A stretch of 40,000 nucleotides of DNA from Verrucomicrobiota bacterium (GCA_016871415.1 VHDL01000005.1:1-40000), one strand, 5' to 3'. Counted from the first letter of the stretch, positions 25,398 to 34,424 are shown. Program-made: numbers and translations. Notes: generated from the sequence alone by a model not told the origin.

Positions 25398-25942
25398 CGG
25401 CGGGCGGAATCGAGCGACTCGACCAGCACCTCGAGCCGCGAGCTGAGCACCTCGAGACGGCGGTGGAGCCAGTTGGACGCCACCAGGGAGGGGATCGCGA
25501 TGAAGAGGCCGATCATGGTGGTGCTCAGCGCGAGGCCCACGCCGCGCGTCAGCGTCGTCTGATCAGGCATGCCCTGCGCCGGAAACAGCGAGGCGAGTCC
25601 GGCGACCGTGCCGAGCAGGCCGAGGAGCGGCGCCGCGGCCACCACGCTGTCGAGCAGATGCAGCCCGCGCTGGAGCCGGACCACTTCGGCGCGCGCCAGA
25701 GCCTTGAGCGCCTCGCCCGAGACGCCGCCGCGCCAGGACGCCACGAGACGCGCGGCCGCGGAATCGCCGCCGACCGATCCGGCGACGGCTTCACCGCGCA
25801 TCGCCGCGGCGAAGACTTCCGGCGGAATCACCCGGTCCGTGCGGAGCGCGAGGAAACGTTCCACGACGAGGAACACGGCAAGCAAGGAGCAGGCTCCCAG
25901 CGGCCAGATGAAAGAACCCGCACCGGTCAGTAAAGTTTCCAC
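25394..25942 (-). CDS. MotA/TolQ/ExbB proton channel family protein (second copy)
   Basis: The product has an N-terminal helix (GSFIWPLGACSLLAVFLVVERFLAL) and the family core LLDSVVAAAPLLGLLGTVAGLASLF. A third helix follows (LALSTTMIGLFIAIPSLVASNWLHRR). At 182 residues it is shorter than classic ExbB, through a reduced cytoplasmic region. The frame opens at TTG 25969. I prefer GTG 25942 because it has one of the few clear Shine-Dalgarno sequences in the window (GTAGGA, 3 bases upstream). It leads the operon exbB2-exbD2-M42 peptidase-xseB-dxs. Confidence 0.88.
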   Translation of the reverse strand: METLLTGAGSFIWPLGACSLLAVFLVVERFLALRTDRVIPPEVFAAAMRGEAVAGSVGGDSAAARLVASWRGGVSGEALKALARAEVVRLQRGLHLLDSVVAAAPLLGLLGTVAGLASLFPAQGMPDQTTLTRGVGLALSTTMIGLFIAIPSLVASNWLHRRLEVLSSRLEVLVESLDSARR

Positions 25943-25995
25943 GTATCCTACCCTTCCGCCTGTCAACAAACCTGCAAGCCCTCCGTATTATATGA

Positions 25996-26041
25996 TTTTA
26001 AATGACTGATAAACGACTTTTTAGAGTTTTATATGACTGAT
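25996..26041. promoter_or_regulatory. 15-mer direct repeat in the divergent AT-rich promoter region
   Basis: TTTTAAATGACTGAT at 25996-26010 and TTTTATATGACTGAT at 26027-26041 differ at one position. They are exactly 31 bp apart, about three helical turns. They lie in the only AT-rich stretch between the exbB2 operon (minus) and the VerA gene (plus). A tandem operator serving one or both promoters is the simplest reading. The protein that would bind is unknown. Confidence 0.5.
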
Positions 26042-26115
26042 TTTTACAGATGTGAGTAACCAATCCTTTGACATCGCATATAGGGGAGATACCTTAATCA
26101 GACCCCCATTTACCG

Positions 26116-29100
26116 ATGAAGTCCAAGCGTTCCGGTTTCTCCCTGGTGCTGTCCCTGACGGTCATGTCCGGGATGGTCCTCATGGTCATCGTCCTCGCCT
26201 CGTTCCTGCAGATCGAGAGCCGTCTCGCACAGAGCCAGGCGGGGCACCAACGGGCGCGCCTGAACGCCCTCGCCGCGGCGAAGATGGCGATCGGACAGCT
26301 GCAGTTCATGATGGGGCCTGACCAGCGCGTTTCGATGCGCGCGGACATGTACGTCAACGACTTCTCACCGGCGGGACAGTCCGAACAGGCGGGCGTCGGA
26401 CGCACCGGCGTGACCGCGGACAAGATCCCCAACCCCAACGCGCCGGTCGGGCCGGGCGGCTCGACCTCCGTCTCGCACAGCAAGCGCTACTGGACGGGCG
26501 TCTGGGCGACCGGCGGCGTGGACAGCCGTCGCGTGCGCGACTGGAACGTCACCGCGCCTCACGACACGCGGCTGTTCCTCGGCTGGATGGTCTCGCCGAC
26601 GCGTCCCAGCGCGACTTACCCGGACGAGATCAACGACCTCTCCGCGGACACGTCCGCCGCCGCGCCCCAGAACATCAGCATCCAGAACTACGCGCCCAAC
26701 CGGACGTACTTCAACCCCACGACCGGCTTCGCGAACATGAACGAGGGTCAGGCGCTCATCAATGGACTGACCTCGACCTTCCTCTCGCCCGCCACCGGAA
26801 CCCCGATCGGCACGGTCCTCGCCATGACCCAGACGACCGTTCCGCTGGTCTCGCGCGGCACCGCCGCCTGGCCGGCCGCGGTCAACAGCCACCGTTTCTG
26901 GCAGCAGTACTACGGAGCGGTGGACGCGATTCCGCTGCCGATGCCCGGCGCCTACCGCGACGCGGCTTCCCGCACGACCTCGGCGCCCAACGGCCGCTTC
27001 GCCTTCTGGATCGGCGACGAAGGCATCAAGGCCAAGGCCAACCTGCCCGACGCCTACGCGCACACCACGGCGGGAGCCCCGATGCCGGGCCTGACCGACT
27101 GGGAGCGCGGGCTGACCGCCAGCGCCGCCCAGCGGACGGCGCTTGAGCTCGTCTTCCCCGTGACCGGGTTCGCGACGGCCCAGGACACCCGCGTGACGCT
27201 CGCCGGACTGCCCGCGGGCTTCGCCGCCGACTTCCGCAACTGGCGCAACACCGACGCGACGACGGCCGCCGGACCCGCCGCGCTGCAGCTCCCCCGCGCC
27301 TACACGCCCGCCGAGGTGAGCCTCTGGGCGCAGCTCATGGGAGGCGGTTCCGCCGCCGCGGGCACCGCCATGCGCGACGCGCTGCGCGCGCTCTGGCCCG
27401 ACGTCACCACCTACTCCTATTCCACCCTGACCGACGTCCACAGCGGAGGCCCCAAGACCGACCTCTCGACCGCCTTCGAGCTTCCCTACTCGATCTACCG
27501 CACGGTCGAGATGTTCCCCGGCCAGAAGGCGCTCCCGACGGTCTCGCAGCGGTCACAGTCGTTCTTCCACGGCGCGCAGGGTCCGACGGACCTCGACTTC
27601 AACCGTCCGAACCTCGTCGACAAGCTGGGCACCGCCGCCGAACTCCTCCGCGCCTCCCCGCGCGCCTCCGAATGGGCCGCCCGCTACGTCGGCGCCTCCG
27701 CCTTCAGCGGCCTCCTCACGCAGATCCGCAACCGCAACGGCGGCGAGACGCCCGAGCGGCTCGGCTTCGCCTACGAGGTGCCGCTGTCACCCGTCCTCTT
27801 CAACCAGACCCGTCTGGACTCCACCCGCGTGAGCGCGACCGGCACGCCGCAGTACGACTCCCTGCCCTGGCGCGGACTGCTCCCGACCGACCCGGACAAC
27901 CTCACGGGGCGCATCATCCGCGGACCGACGTGGGACCTGTACCGCAACTACTACCGCACCTACAAGCGCGAGCTCGAGACGGCCGCCGCATCCAGCGGCG
28001 CCATGCGCGGGGTGGGCTCGGTCTCCGACCCCCTGGCCTTCCTCTCGCGCGGCGTCGAGCCCCTGACCTACGCGACCGGCAACCGCGGGACGCCGGTCCG
28101 GCGATCGGGTCCGGCCCAGGGCGACGAATACAACTCCGCCACGGTCCGCTCCTGGTTCCCGGACCAGTTCTACGCCGACGGCGGCAAAGTCGACGAGCAG
28201 CGCTACTACCATCGCAACAATCTCGCGGACTCCAACGCGCAGCCCGACTTCCAGGCCGAACGGCGCCGGCAGATCCCCTTCGACTACGGACAGGTGACCC
28301 CGCCAGGGGGACCGAGCGCGGGCTTCAACTTCACCGCGGCGGGCGGCATCCAGGCGCCGACCGTGCGCACCGGAAGCACCCTCAGCGACGGCTCCTATGA
28401 CACCCCGCAGGGACTCACGACGCGCACGCGGCCGACCTCGCCGTCCTTCATGCCCTCGGTGATCCGCTTCTCCACCATCTACTCCGCCGTGCGCACCGGC
28501 ACCCTGCTCGGCATCACCGTCGACCCCATCGTCGTCATCCACAACCCCTACGACGCCCCGATGGAGTTCGAAGGGCTGGCCATGGTCACCAGCGCGGCGA
28601 ACAACCCCTTCCGCTTCATCTTCCGTCTCAGCAACGGCAGCTACTACACCAGCGAACGGATGTACGCGTCGTACAACACGACCAACGGGGCCCGCATCGC
28701 GCCGCTGACCTACGACAACATCGGCTCAGCCGACATCAGGACCATCACGGGCTCGTCGCCCGTGGGCGTGGGTGACGTCGTCATCGGCGGCGGCGACGCC
28801 GACAACCGTTCCTTCGCGTTCCGCATCGTGGCGGGCGCGGGCGGCACGGCCTCGGGGGGCGGCCGCACCATCCGCCTGAACCCGGGCGAGGTGCGGGTCA
28901 TCTCCACCGCGCCTTCGACCGACGACCTCGACAACAGCGGCAACAAGAACGTCTCCGTCCCGGGCGACAGCGGCTTCGAGCTGCTAAGCCGCGTCTTCTA
29001 CAAAATGACGCCCTACGCTAACGTCCGCGCCCGGTTCGGCACGGGCCAGCGCGACGCCTTCTCCGAGCGCGTGGTCTGGAACCTGGACTTCGACGACTGC

Positions 29101-32100
29101 AAGAGCTTCGCCAACTACGACCCGGACGGCGGAGGCCCGCTGCCGATGATCACCTGGACGAACGTCGGGCTGGCCGACGTCACCTACGCCGAACGCCTGA
29201 GCAACCTCTGGAACGACGCCAAGAACAACCGCCGCCTGCGCGACGCCCTCACCTTCACCAACACCGCCGCGGCCTTCAATCCGGCCGACGAATCCAACAC
29301 CTGGGATGGCACGATCCCCTCCCTGGAATCGAAGCTGGGGGGACGCTCCCTGCAGGTGCTCGTGCGCAACACGGGATGGCTCGCCTACAACGGACGCGTG
29401 GTCGGCACCGAAGGCGAACGCATCTCGGTCGACCGCGTGACCAAGTACCTGCCGCCCCATCCCCGCGCGGGCGAACCATCCCTGGTCGAAAGCCGAGTCC
29501 AGCTGCCCGGCTACATCGCGCCGGTGGAACGCCGCGGCCGCGTGGGCACCCACGGCAACCAGACCTGGAACTTCTACCTGCTCGGCAAGCAGGCGATCGA
29601 CGGGCGCAATCTCAACACCCACCGCCGCTGGTTCGGGACCCCGGACGACGACCCCGCCACCTACGTCGACGACCGGTCGGGCTCCCCTCCCCGCATGATC
29701 CGCCGCTACCGCGAGGGCTCCGAGACGGTCAACGGCTTCAACCTCGTCGACGAGGACCTGCTGCTGAACTTCCAGGCGATGTGCGCCGGCTGGCCCATGT
29801 ACAGCAACTCCAACAACGACGACGGCTACTACGTGGCCCTCGACCGCGAGTGGACGCGCCCCTTCGGACAGAACCCGCCGACCCCGAACTATTACATCAA
29901 GGGCTCATGGACGGCCCTCGGCGGCTCCGTGCCGACGGACCCGGAGTTCAATGACGCCACGGGCAAGGCGCTTGAGCTGACCCTGAACAAGGCGGACACG
30001 CTCAACAAGAGCCAGCCCTTCACGCTGGTGCCCGGCACCACGAAGGCCCCGGTGTTCATGGTCGACTTCGTGCGTCGCGCGGCCGACACCACCCGCGACA
30101 CCGCGCTCTGGTACCCCAACAACGTGCTCACGCCGAACTTCGGCAACACCGGAAGCACGACCGACATGCGCGACCGGATGCAGACCCCGGCCGAGATGAA
30201 GCAGGCCCCGACCACGCCCTTCATGGTCGGCCACCGCGCCCAGCAGTCCCAGCTCTTCGGCTATGACGGCAAGGCCCACGCACCCCTCGGCTGGATCCAG
30301 TCCCAGCGCACGCTGGACGGCACGCTCTCCCGAGCGCAGTTCCCCACCTCCACCGACTTCCGCAACGCCTACTGGGGACGCAGCATCACCGACGTGGCCA
30401 ACGGCCAGGAATCCGTCGTCCTCTTCCCCGTGCCCCGTCGGCCGCTGCTCTCGCTGTCCCAGCTGGGCACGGCCCCCACGGCCGAACTCAGCACGGACGC
30501 CGACCTCACCGTCGGCTCCTCGTTCGCGCACCCCGGCATCGGCGACCTGACCCGGATCGTCGAATGGCCCGGCCCCCGCGACCTCTTCCCCGGTGAGAGC
30601 AGCCCCGAGTTCAACGCCCTGCACGGGGCGAACGTCGCGGCCGCCCGTGGTCCGATGCCCGAACTGGGCTACGTCGCCAAGGCGATGGGCACCCGGCCCG
30701 TGCGCAACCGCACCGCGCCCCGCGTCGACCACGCCTTCGCCTCGAACCTTGCGCTCTGGGACAGCTTCTACTTCAGCGGCCTCAACCTGCCCGCCAACTC
30801 CTATTCACCGGCGGACACCCCGAGCGCCTGGCCCGGCGGCCCCGACCTGCCGGCGGACACCAACGTCAGGACCCTGCAGGAGACCGCGCTCGCCGCCAGC
30901 GGCGTGACCGCGGCCACCTTCGCGGCGGTCAAGTCGGCCTTGGAGGCGGGAAGGAACCCGCTGGCGAACAAGCGCATGACCTTCATGCCGGACGGCAGGG
31001 CCGCGGCGAACCTCACGAATTCTCTGGCCAACGCCGCGCAGGCGTTGACCGAGAGCGACTTCCCCCACCCGAAATACCTCGCCCGCAACTCCCTCTACAA
31101 CGGGGGCTTCAACGTGAACTCGACGTCCAAGGCGGCCTGGAAGGCCGTCCTCGGCGCGCTGCGCGGCACGCCGCTCCCCGACCTCGCCAGCGGCACCGGC
31201 ACCACCAGCGCCCTCACCAAGTTCTCCCGCGCCATCGGCGGCACGGCCACCGACGGATCGGAGCCGTGGCTCAAGCACCGTGAACTGACCGACGCGCAGG
31301 TCGACGAGCTGGCCGAGCGCGTCGTGGCCGAAATCCGCGGCCGCGGACCGTTCATGTCGCTCTCCGACTTCATCAACCGCCGGCTGGTGAACAGCGACGT
31401 CTACGGTCTCAAGGGCGCCCTGCAGGCGGCCATCGACAAGACGGACTCCGACTCCGACGCGGGCCGCCGGATCAACCTCAACGCCATCACGCAGGCCGGC
31501 GGCGTCTTCGACGCGCCCGACGCGCCCGTGCCCGGCTCCAATTGGTACGACCTCAACAACATCAAGGCCAACGACGCGGCGGCCTCCGCCACCAGCTGGT
31601 GGCTCGAGACATCGGCCTACCCGAAGATCGACCCCAAGCTGCGCTTCCCCGGCGTCCGATCCATGAGCCGCACCAATGCGGAGAACGCCGTCACGGCGGG
31701 GCTCGGCGCGCCCGGCCTGGTCACCCAGATGGACGTGCTGAATTCGGTGGGCCCGAACCTCACCGCCCGGTCCGACACCTTCGTCATCCGGGCCTACGGC
31801 GAGGCGCTCGACAACGGCGGACGCGTGATCGGCAAGGCCTGGGTCGAAGTCGTGGTCCAACGGGGCATGGAGTTCATGGTCCCGGGGGCCAACGGCACGA
31901 CCGGGGACGAGCCCAACCGTCGCCGGCTCGACTACCGCAACGGAGGCGCCGACTACGGCACGTCCGCCGTCGTGGACCCGTATGAACGCAACTTCCCGAA
32001 CGGCGTCACCACGCCCTCGGCCAATGCGGCCAACATCAACCGTCTGCTCGGCCGGCGCTTCCGCTCGACCTCCATCCGGTGGCTGGGAGCCAACGAAATC

Positions 32101-32103
32101 TGA
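26116..32103 (+). CDS. Verru_Chthon cassette protein A-like giant pseudopilin-related protein
   Basis: A 1995-residue protein. The N-terminus (KRSGFSLVLSLTVMSGMVLMVIVLASFLQIES) is a prepilin-like helix with G-F at the expected processing point but leucine instead of Glu5. After it comes the block ARLNALAAAKMAIGQLQFMMGPDQRV, which I recognise as the hallmark of the verrucomicrobial cassette protein A family. The body is a long exported region with few cysteines and many aromatic/Asn/Pro loops. The C-terminus (VTQMDVLNSVGPNLTARSDTFVIRAYGEA, VIGKAWVEVVVQR, quoted in parts) resembles the GspK-like end of this family. The length exceeds the roughly 1000-1400 residues I recall for the family. No cassette B, C or D genes follow; instead two small secreted proteins do, 1 bp downstream. 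A surface or secretion-related role is inferred, and no function is established. Confidence 0.8.
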   Translation: MKSKRSGFSLVLSLTVMSGMVLMVIVLASFLQIESRLAQSQAGHQRARLNALAAAKMAIGQLQFMMGPDQRVSMRADMYVNDFSPAGQSEQAGVGRTGVTADKIPNPNAPVGPGGSTSVSHSKRYWTGVWATGGVDSRRVRDWNVTAPHDTRLFLGWMVSPTRPSATYPDEINDLSADTSAAAPQNISIQNYAPNRTYFNPTTGFANMNEGQALINGLTSTFLSPATGTPIGTVLAMTQTTVPLVSRGTAAWPAAVNSHRFWQQYYGAVDAIPLPMPGAYRDAASRTTSAPNGRFAFWIGDEGIKAKANLPDAYAHTTAGAPMPGLTDWERGLTASAAQRTALELVFPVTGFATAQDTRVTLAGLPAGFAADFRNWRNTDATTAAGPAALQLPRAYTPAEVSLWAQLMGGGSAAAGTAMRDALRALWPDVTTYSYSTLTDVHSGGPKTDLSTAFELPYSIYRTVEMFPGQKALPTVSQRSQSFFHGAQGPTDLDFNRPNLVDKLGTAAELLRASPRASEWAARYVGASAFSGLLTQIRNRNGGETPERLGFAYEVPLSPVLFNQTRLDSTRVSATGTPQYDSLPWRGLLPTDPDNLTGRIIRGPTWDLYRNYYRTYKRELETAAASSGAMRGVGSVSDPLAFLSRGVEPLTYATGNRGTPVRRSGPAQGDEYNSATVRSWFPDQFYADGGKVDEQRYYHRNNLADSNAQPDFQAERRRQIPFDYGQVTPPGGPSAGFNFTAAGGIQAPTVRTGSTLSDGSYDTPQGLTTRTRPTSPSFMPSVIRFSTIYSAVRTGTLLGITVDPIVVIHNPYDAPMEFEGLAMVTSAANNPFRFIFRLSNGSYYTSERMYASYNTTNGARIAPLTYDNIGSADIRTITGSSPVGVGDVVIGGGDADNRSFAFRIVAGAGGTASGGGRTIRLNPGEVRVISTAPSTDDLDNSGNKNVSVPGDSGFELLSRVFYKMTPYANVRARFGTGQRDAFSERVVWNLDFDDCKSFANYDPDGGGPLPMITWTNVGLADVTYAERLSNLWNDAKNNRRLRDALTFTNTAAAFNPADESNTWDGTIPSLESKLGGRSLQVLVRNTGWLAYNGRVVGTEGERISVDRVTKYLPPHPRAGEPSLVESRVQLPGYIAPVERRGRVGTHGNQTWNFYLLGKQAIDGRNLNTHRRWFGTPDDDPATYVDDRSGSPPRMIRRYREGSETVNGFNLVDEDLLLNFQAMCAGWPMYSNSNNDDGYYVALDREWTRPFGQNPPTPNYYIKGSWTALGGSVPTDPEFNDATGKALELTLNKADTLNKSQPFTLVPGTTKAPVFMVDFVRRAADTTRDTALWYPNNVLTPNFGNTGSTTDMRDRMQTPAEMKQAPTTPFMVGHRAQQSQLFGYDGKAHAPLGWIQSQRTLDGTLSRAQFPTSTDFRNAYWGRSITDVANGQESVVLFPVPRRPLLSLSQLGTAPTAELSTDADLTVGSSFAHPGIGDLTRIVEWPGPRDLFPGESSPEFNALHGANVAAARGPMPELGYVAKAMGTRPVRNRTAPRVDHAFASNLALWDSFYFSGLNLPANSYSPADTPSAWPGGPDLPADTNVRTLQETALAASGVTAATFAAVKSALEAGRNPLANKRMTFMPDGRAAANLTNSLANAAQALTESDFPHPKYLARNSLYNGGFNVNSTSKAAWKAVLGALRGTPLPDLASGTGTTSALTKFSRAIGGTATDGSEPWLKHRELTDAQVDELAERVVAEIRGRGPFMSLSDFINRRLVNSDVYGLKGALQAAIDKTDSDSDAGRRINLNAITQAGGVFDAPDAPVPGSNWYDLNNIKANDAAASATSWWLETSAYPKIDPKLRFPGVRSMSRTNAENAVTAGLGAPGLVTQMDVLNSVGPNLTARSDTFVIRAYGEALDNGGRVIGKAWVEVVVQRGMEFMVPGANGTTGDEPNRRRLDYRNGGADYGTSAVVDPYERNFPNGVTTPSANAANINRLLGRRFRSTSIRWLGANEI

Positions 32104-32104
32104 G

Positions 32105-32935
32105 ATGTCCTTCCCCCGAATCCTCGCCGCGGCCCTGGTCTGCGGCCTCACCTTCCTCGGGTCCGAAGCCGGAGCCCAGCAGCCCCCCGCCGTGCCGGGC
32201 CGCAAGGCGACCCTGCGCTTCGCCTGGTGGGTCGCGCCGGAGAACCCGCCCGAGCTGGCCCTGCTGCAGGACAAGGACCGCGTGCCCTTCGCTCCGGACG
32301 TCATGGCGCTCAGCGTCAAGACGCAGTACTTCGGGCCGCCGACCGCGGTGGTCGCGCGCAAGACGTTCGGCACCGAGAAGGACAAGCAGGGCAACCCCGT
32401 GGTCGTGTGGGAGCCCTTCGCCTCCGTGGCGGTGCCGGCGGACGGATCCGATCTGGCGGTCATCCTCTTCCCGGACGCGAGGGGCACGTCAGCCCAGGCG
32501 CAGGTCTTCGACTTCGGCGAGGAAGCCTTCCCTTACGGAACCATCCAGATCATCAACTACACCAACGCGCGGGTGGACTGCGCCGTGGGCAACACGGCCC
32601 TTCAGGTCCCCTCCCGCGGACGGGCCCGGTATCCGGGCACTTTCACCAAGCGACAGCCGGCGAGGTTCTCCCTCGCCGTGACCGAGCCGGGGGCCGAGCC
32701 CAGGCTCATCGCCTCCACCACGATGATCTTCTTCCCCAACACGCGCCTGATGTACTTCGTGCTGGAGATGCCGGGCGCCAAGCCGGAGGAACGCTACCAT
32801 AATTCGGTCATCATGGAGAACAAGGTCCTGGCGCCGGCCCTTCCGCCGCCGCCTCCGCCGCCCCCCGCCACGACGGAAGGCGGCAAGGGCAAAGGCAAGG
32901 CCAAGGGCAAGGCGGCCGACGGAGCGGGACAGTGA
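32105..32935 (+). CDS. Secreted protein of unknown function, first of a paralogous pair
   Basis: A 276-residue product with a signal peptide (MSFPRILAAALVCGLTFLGSEAGAQ). It has a predicted beta-rich body containing IINYTNARVDCAVGNTALQV, PARFSLAVTEPG and IASTTMIFFPNTRLMYFVLEMPG. A poly-proline run and a Gly/Lys-rich tail (GGKGKGKAKGKAADG) close it. I do not recognise a named family. The second half aligns by eye with the next gene. The ATG lies one base after the VerA stop, and its own stop overlaps the next GTG (GTGA), so the three genes are translationally linked. A periplasmic or surface partner of VerA is an inference from position. Confidence 0.85.
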   Translation: MSFPRILAAALVCGLTFLGSEAGAQQPPAVPGRKATLRFAWWVAPENPPELALLQDKDRVPFAPDVMALSVKTQYFGPPTAVVARKTFGTEKDKQGNPVVVWEPFASVAVPADGSDLAVILFPDARGTSAQAQVFDFGEEAFPYGTIQIINYTNARVDCAVGNTALQVPSRGRARYPGTFTKRQPARFSLAVTEPGAEPRLIASTTMIFFPNTRLMYFVLEMPGAKPEERYHNSVIMENKVLAPALPPPPPPPPATTEGGKGKGKAKGKAADGAGQ

Positions 32936-33651
32936 GGGCCGGCGCCCTCATCCTGCTGGTGCTTTCGGCGAGCGGCTCGCCCGGCGAGGAGACGCTGGTG
33001 CACGTCAGCGGCATCAGCCAGGCGCCGCAGCGCGCGCTCCTCTCGCCGCGACCGGAGGCGGCGCCCGTGGAGGTGGAGATCCGCGATGGTCACCTCGGCC
33101 GGCCCCTGGCGTTGATCGGCGGAGCGGAAGCCTCGCTCACGCTGCTGGACGACGCGGGCCTGCCGACGCTTTCGCCGCTGCGTTTCCTCGTGCCGGCGGA
33201 GGGCGGACGGCACGTGCTGATCGTCTCCCCGGGCCTGCCCTCGGGAGCGCGGCTCAACCTGGTGCCGGCCGACTTCACCAGCCAGCCGGTCGGCTCGTCT
33301 CGATTCCTCAATCTCTCCGACAACGTGGTGCGCTGCTGGCTCGGCACGCAGTTCGTGGAGGTCGCTCCGGGTCGTTCGGCCCTCCATCCCCTCGAAGGAC
33401 GCGGACGCAGGAAGGTCAACCACCGGGTCGAATACCTCGACCGTCAGGGCAAGTGGACCTTGGACAGCTCCACCACGCTCATCCTGGCGGCCGATCAACG
33501 TTTCATCTTCACCCTGGGACCGGGCAGGGCGGAGGACGGACCCTTGCTGCGGCACAACGTGACCGACCACGCCCCGGAGGCGAACGCCCTACCCGAGACG
33601 AAAGTCAGCCCCGCAGCGCTGAAGCCGCCTCAGCGTCCGCCAGCCAAGTGA
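32932..33651 (+). CDS. Secreted protein of unknown function, second of a paralogous pair
   Basis: A 239-residue product with a short hydrophobic leader (MRAGALILLVLSASGSPG) that is a borderline signal peptide. Its core (FLNLSDNVVRCWLGTQFVEV, HRVEYLDRQGKWTLDSSTTLIL, RFIFTLGPGRAEDGPLL) parallels the preceding protein. The order N-x-[TS]-x3-V-x-C, then ST-T, then R-x2-[FY]-F-x-L-x2-PG-x3-E is shared. The GTG start overlaps the upstream stop. Its 3' end overlaps the convergent pgl gene by 47 bp. Function is unknown; the pair probably works with VerA. Confidence 0.82.
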   Translation: MRAGALILLVLSASGSPGEETLVHVSGISQAPQRALLSPRPEAAPVEVEIRDGHLGRPLALIGGAEASLTLLDDAGLPTLSPLRFLVPAEGGRHVLIVSPGLPSGARLNLVPADFTSQPVGSSRFLNLSDNVVRCWLGTQFVEVAPGRSALHPLEGRGRRKVNHRVEYLDRQGKWTLDSSTTLILAADQRFIFTLGPGRAEDGPLLRHNVTDHAPEANALPETKVSPAALKPPQRPPAK

Positions 33652-34321
33652 CCCTGGCGGGGATTTCACGTAGCACCTGACCAGGGAAGCGGGCCGGATC
33701 CTCGGCGTCTTCGCAGACGGCCCTGAGCGCCTGCGCCTTCGAGGCGCCGCTCACCAGGACCAGGATTTCACCGCAGCAGGCGAGCCCGGAACGGGTGACC
33801 GTGAGACGCCAGCCCCGGCCAGGCCACTCGGTGGCGGCGAACGGCGGACCGTCGGACTTGCCGATGAGAGGGCATCCGGGCCAGAGCGAGGCGATGTGCG
33901 CGTCGTCGCCGAGGCCCAGCACGCAGAGATCGAAGGCCTCGCCGGGAGCGCGGGCGGCGGCGTAGCGGATGGCGGCCTCCTCCGGCGCGAGCTCCACCGG
34001 CCAGGGGAAGCGCCGGGCGGCGGGGACGCCGAGCGGATCGAGCAGCCCGCGCACGGCGTGGCCGAAGTTGGAATCAGCGGACGTCAGCGGGACGCAGCGC
34101 TCATCGCTCACGTGCCAATCGGCCCGGGCGAGGACCGCGTCGGAGAGACGGCGTCCGGCGGCGGTCCAGGCGTAGAAAGCCTTGGGCGTGGAGCCGCCGC
34201 TGAGCCCCACCGTGAAGCACCCATGCGCGGCGCGAGCCTCCAGCCTGCGCACCAGTTCCGCGAAAGCCTCCTCACGGGAGAGGATGCGCACCGTGCCGGC
34301 GAGGGTGGATAGGTCGGGCAT
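33605..34321 (-). CDS. pgl: 6-phosphogluconolactonase
   Basis: Pgl hydrolyses 6-phosphogluconolactone to 6-phosphogluconate in the oxidative pentose phosphate pathway. The 238-residue protein has GLSGGSTPKAFYAW (sugar-phosphate binding), DWHVSDERCVPLTSADSNFG and LCVLGLGDDAHIASLWPG. The last is the active-site block, normally G-x-D-G-H-T; here the glycine is alanine and the threonine isoleucine. The His is kept. The leader is a C/T-rich heptad repeat with no Shine-Dalgarno. The gene is downstream of nrdBA on the same strand, but a hairpin separates them, so it is probably its own unit. zwf and gnd are not in the window. Confidence 0.88.
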   Translation of the reverse strand: MPDLSTLAGTVRILSREEAFAELVRRLEARAAHGCFTVGLSGGSTPKAFYAWTAAGRRLSDAVLARADWHVSDERCVPLTSADSNFGHAVRGLLDPLGVPAARRFPWPVELAPEEAAIRYAAARAPGEAFDLCVLGLGDDAHIASLWPGCPLIGKSDGPPFAATEWPGRGWRLTVTRSGLACCGEILVLVSGASKAQALRAVCEDAEDPARFPGQVLREIPARVTWLADAEAASALRG

Positions 34322-34336
34322 GCAGGGGAAGATAGG

Positions 34337-34371
34337 GGATGGAGGACGGAGGATGGAAGATGGAAGATGAC
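34337..34371. repeat. Heptanucleotide tandem repeat in the pgl leader
   Basis: Five 7-nt units run in phase on the plus strand: GGATGGA, GGACGGA, GGATGGA, AGATGGA, AGATGAC. They end 16 bp from the pgl ATG at 34321. On the transcript this is a C/U-rich leader. Slipped-strand change in unit number would alter the leader length but not the protein. Confidence 0.75.
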
Positions 34372-34424
34372 GCGTACGCCCGTGCGAGCGGCGTCCGGAG
34401 CGATGACCGCCCTGCCCGACGCAG

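Noticed and set aside
25961-25966. TTGACA on the minus strand upstream of exbB2
   Set aside because: It is about 20 bases from the chosen GTG start, too close to serve as a -35 for that gene.
26068-26096. TTGACA at 26068-26073 as a -35 box for VerA
   Set aside because: No acceptable -10 hexamer lies 16-18 bases downstream (best TACCTT, 3 of 6), so it was not listed as a promoter.
30805-32487. 560-codon minus-strand frame opposite VerA
   Set aside because: It is a low-complexity antisense product. The plus strand carries a family-typical C-terminus.
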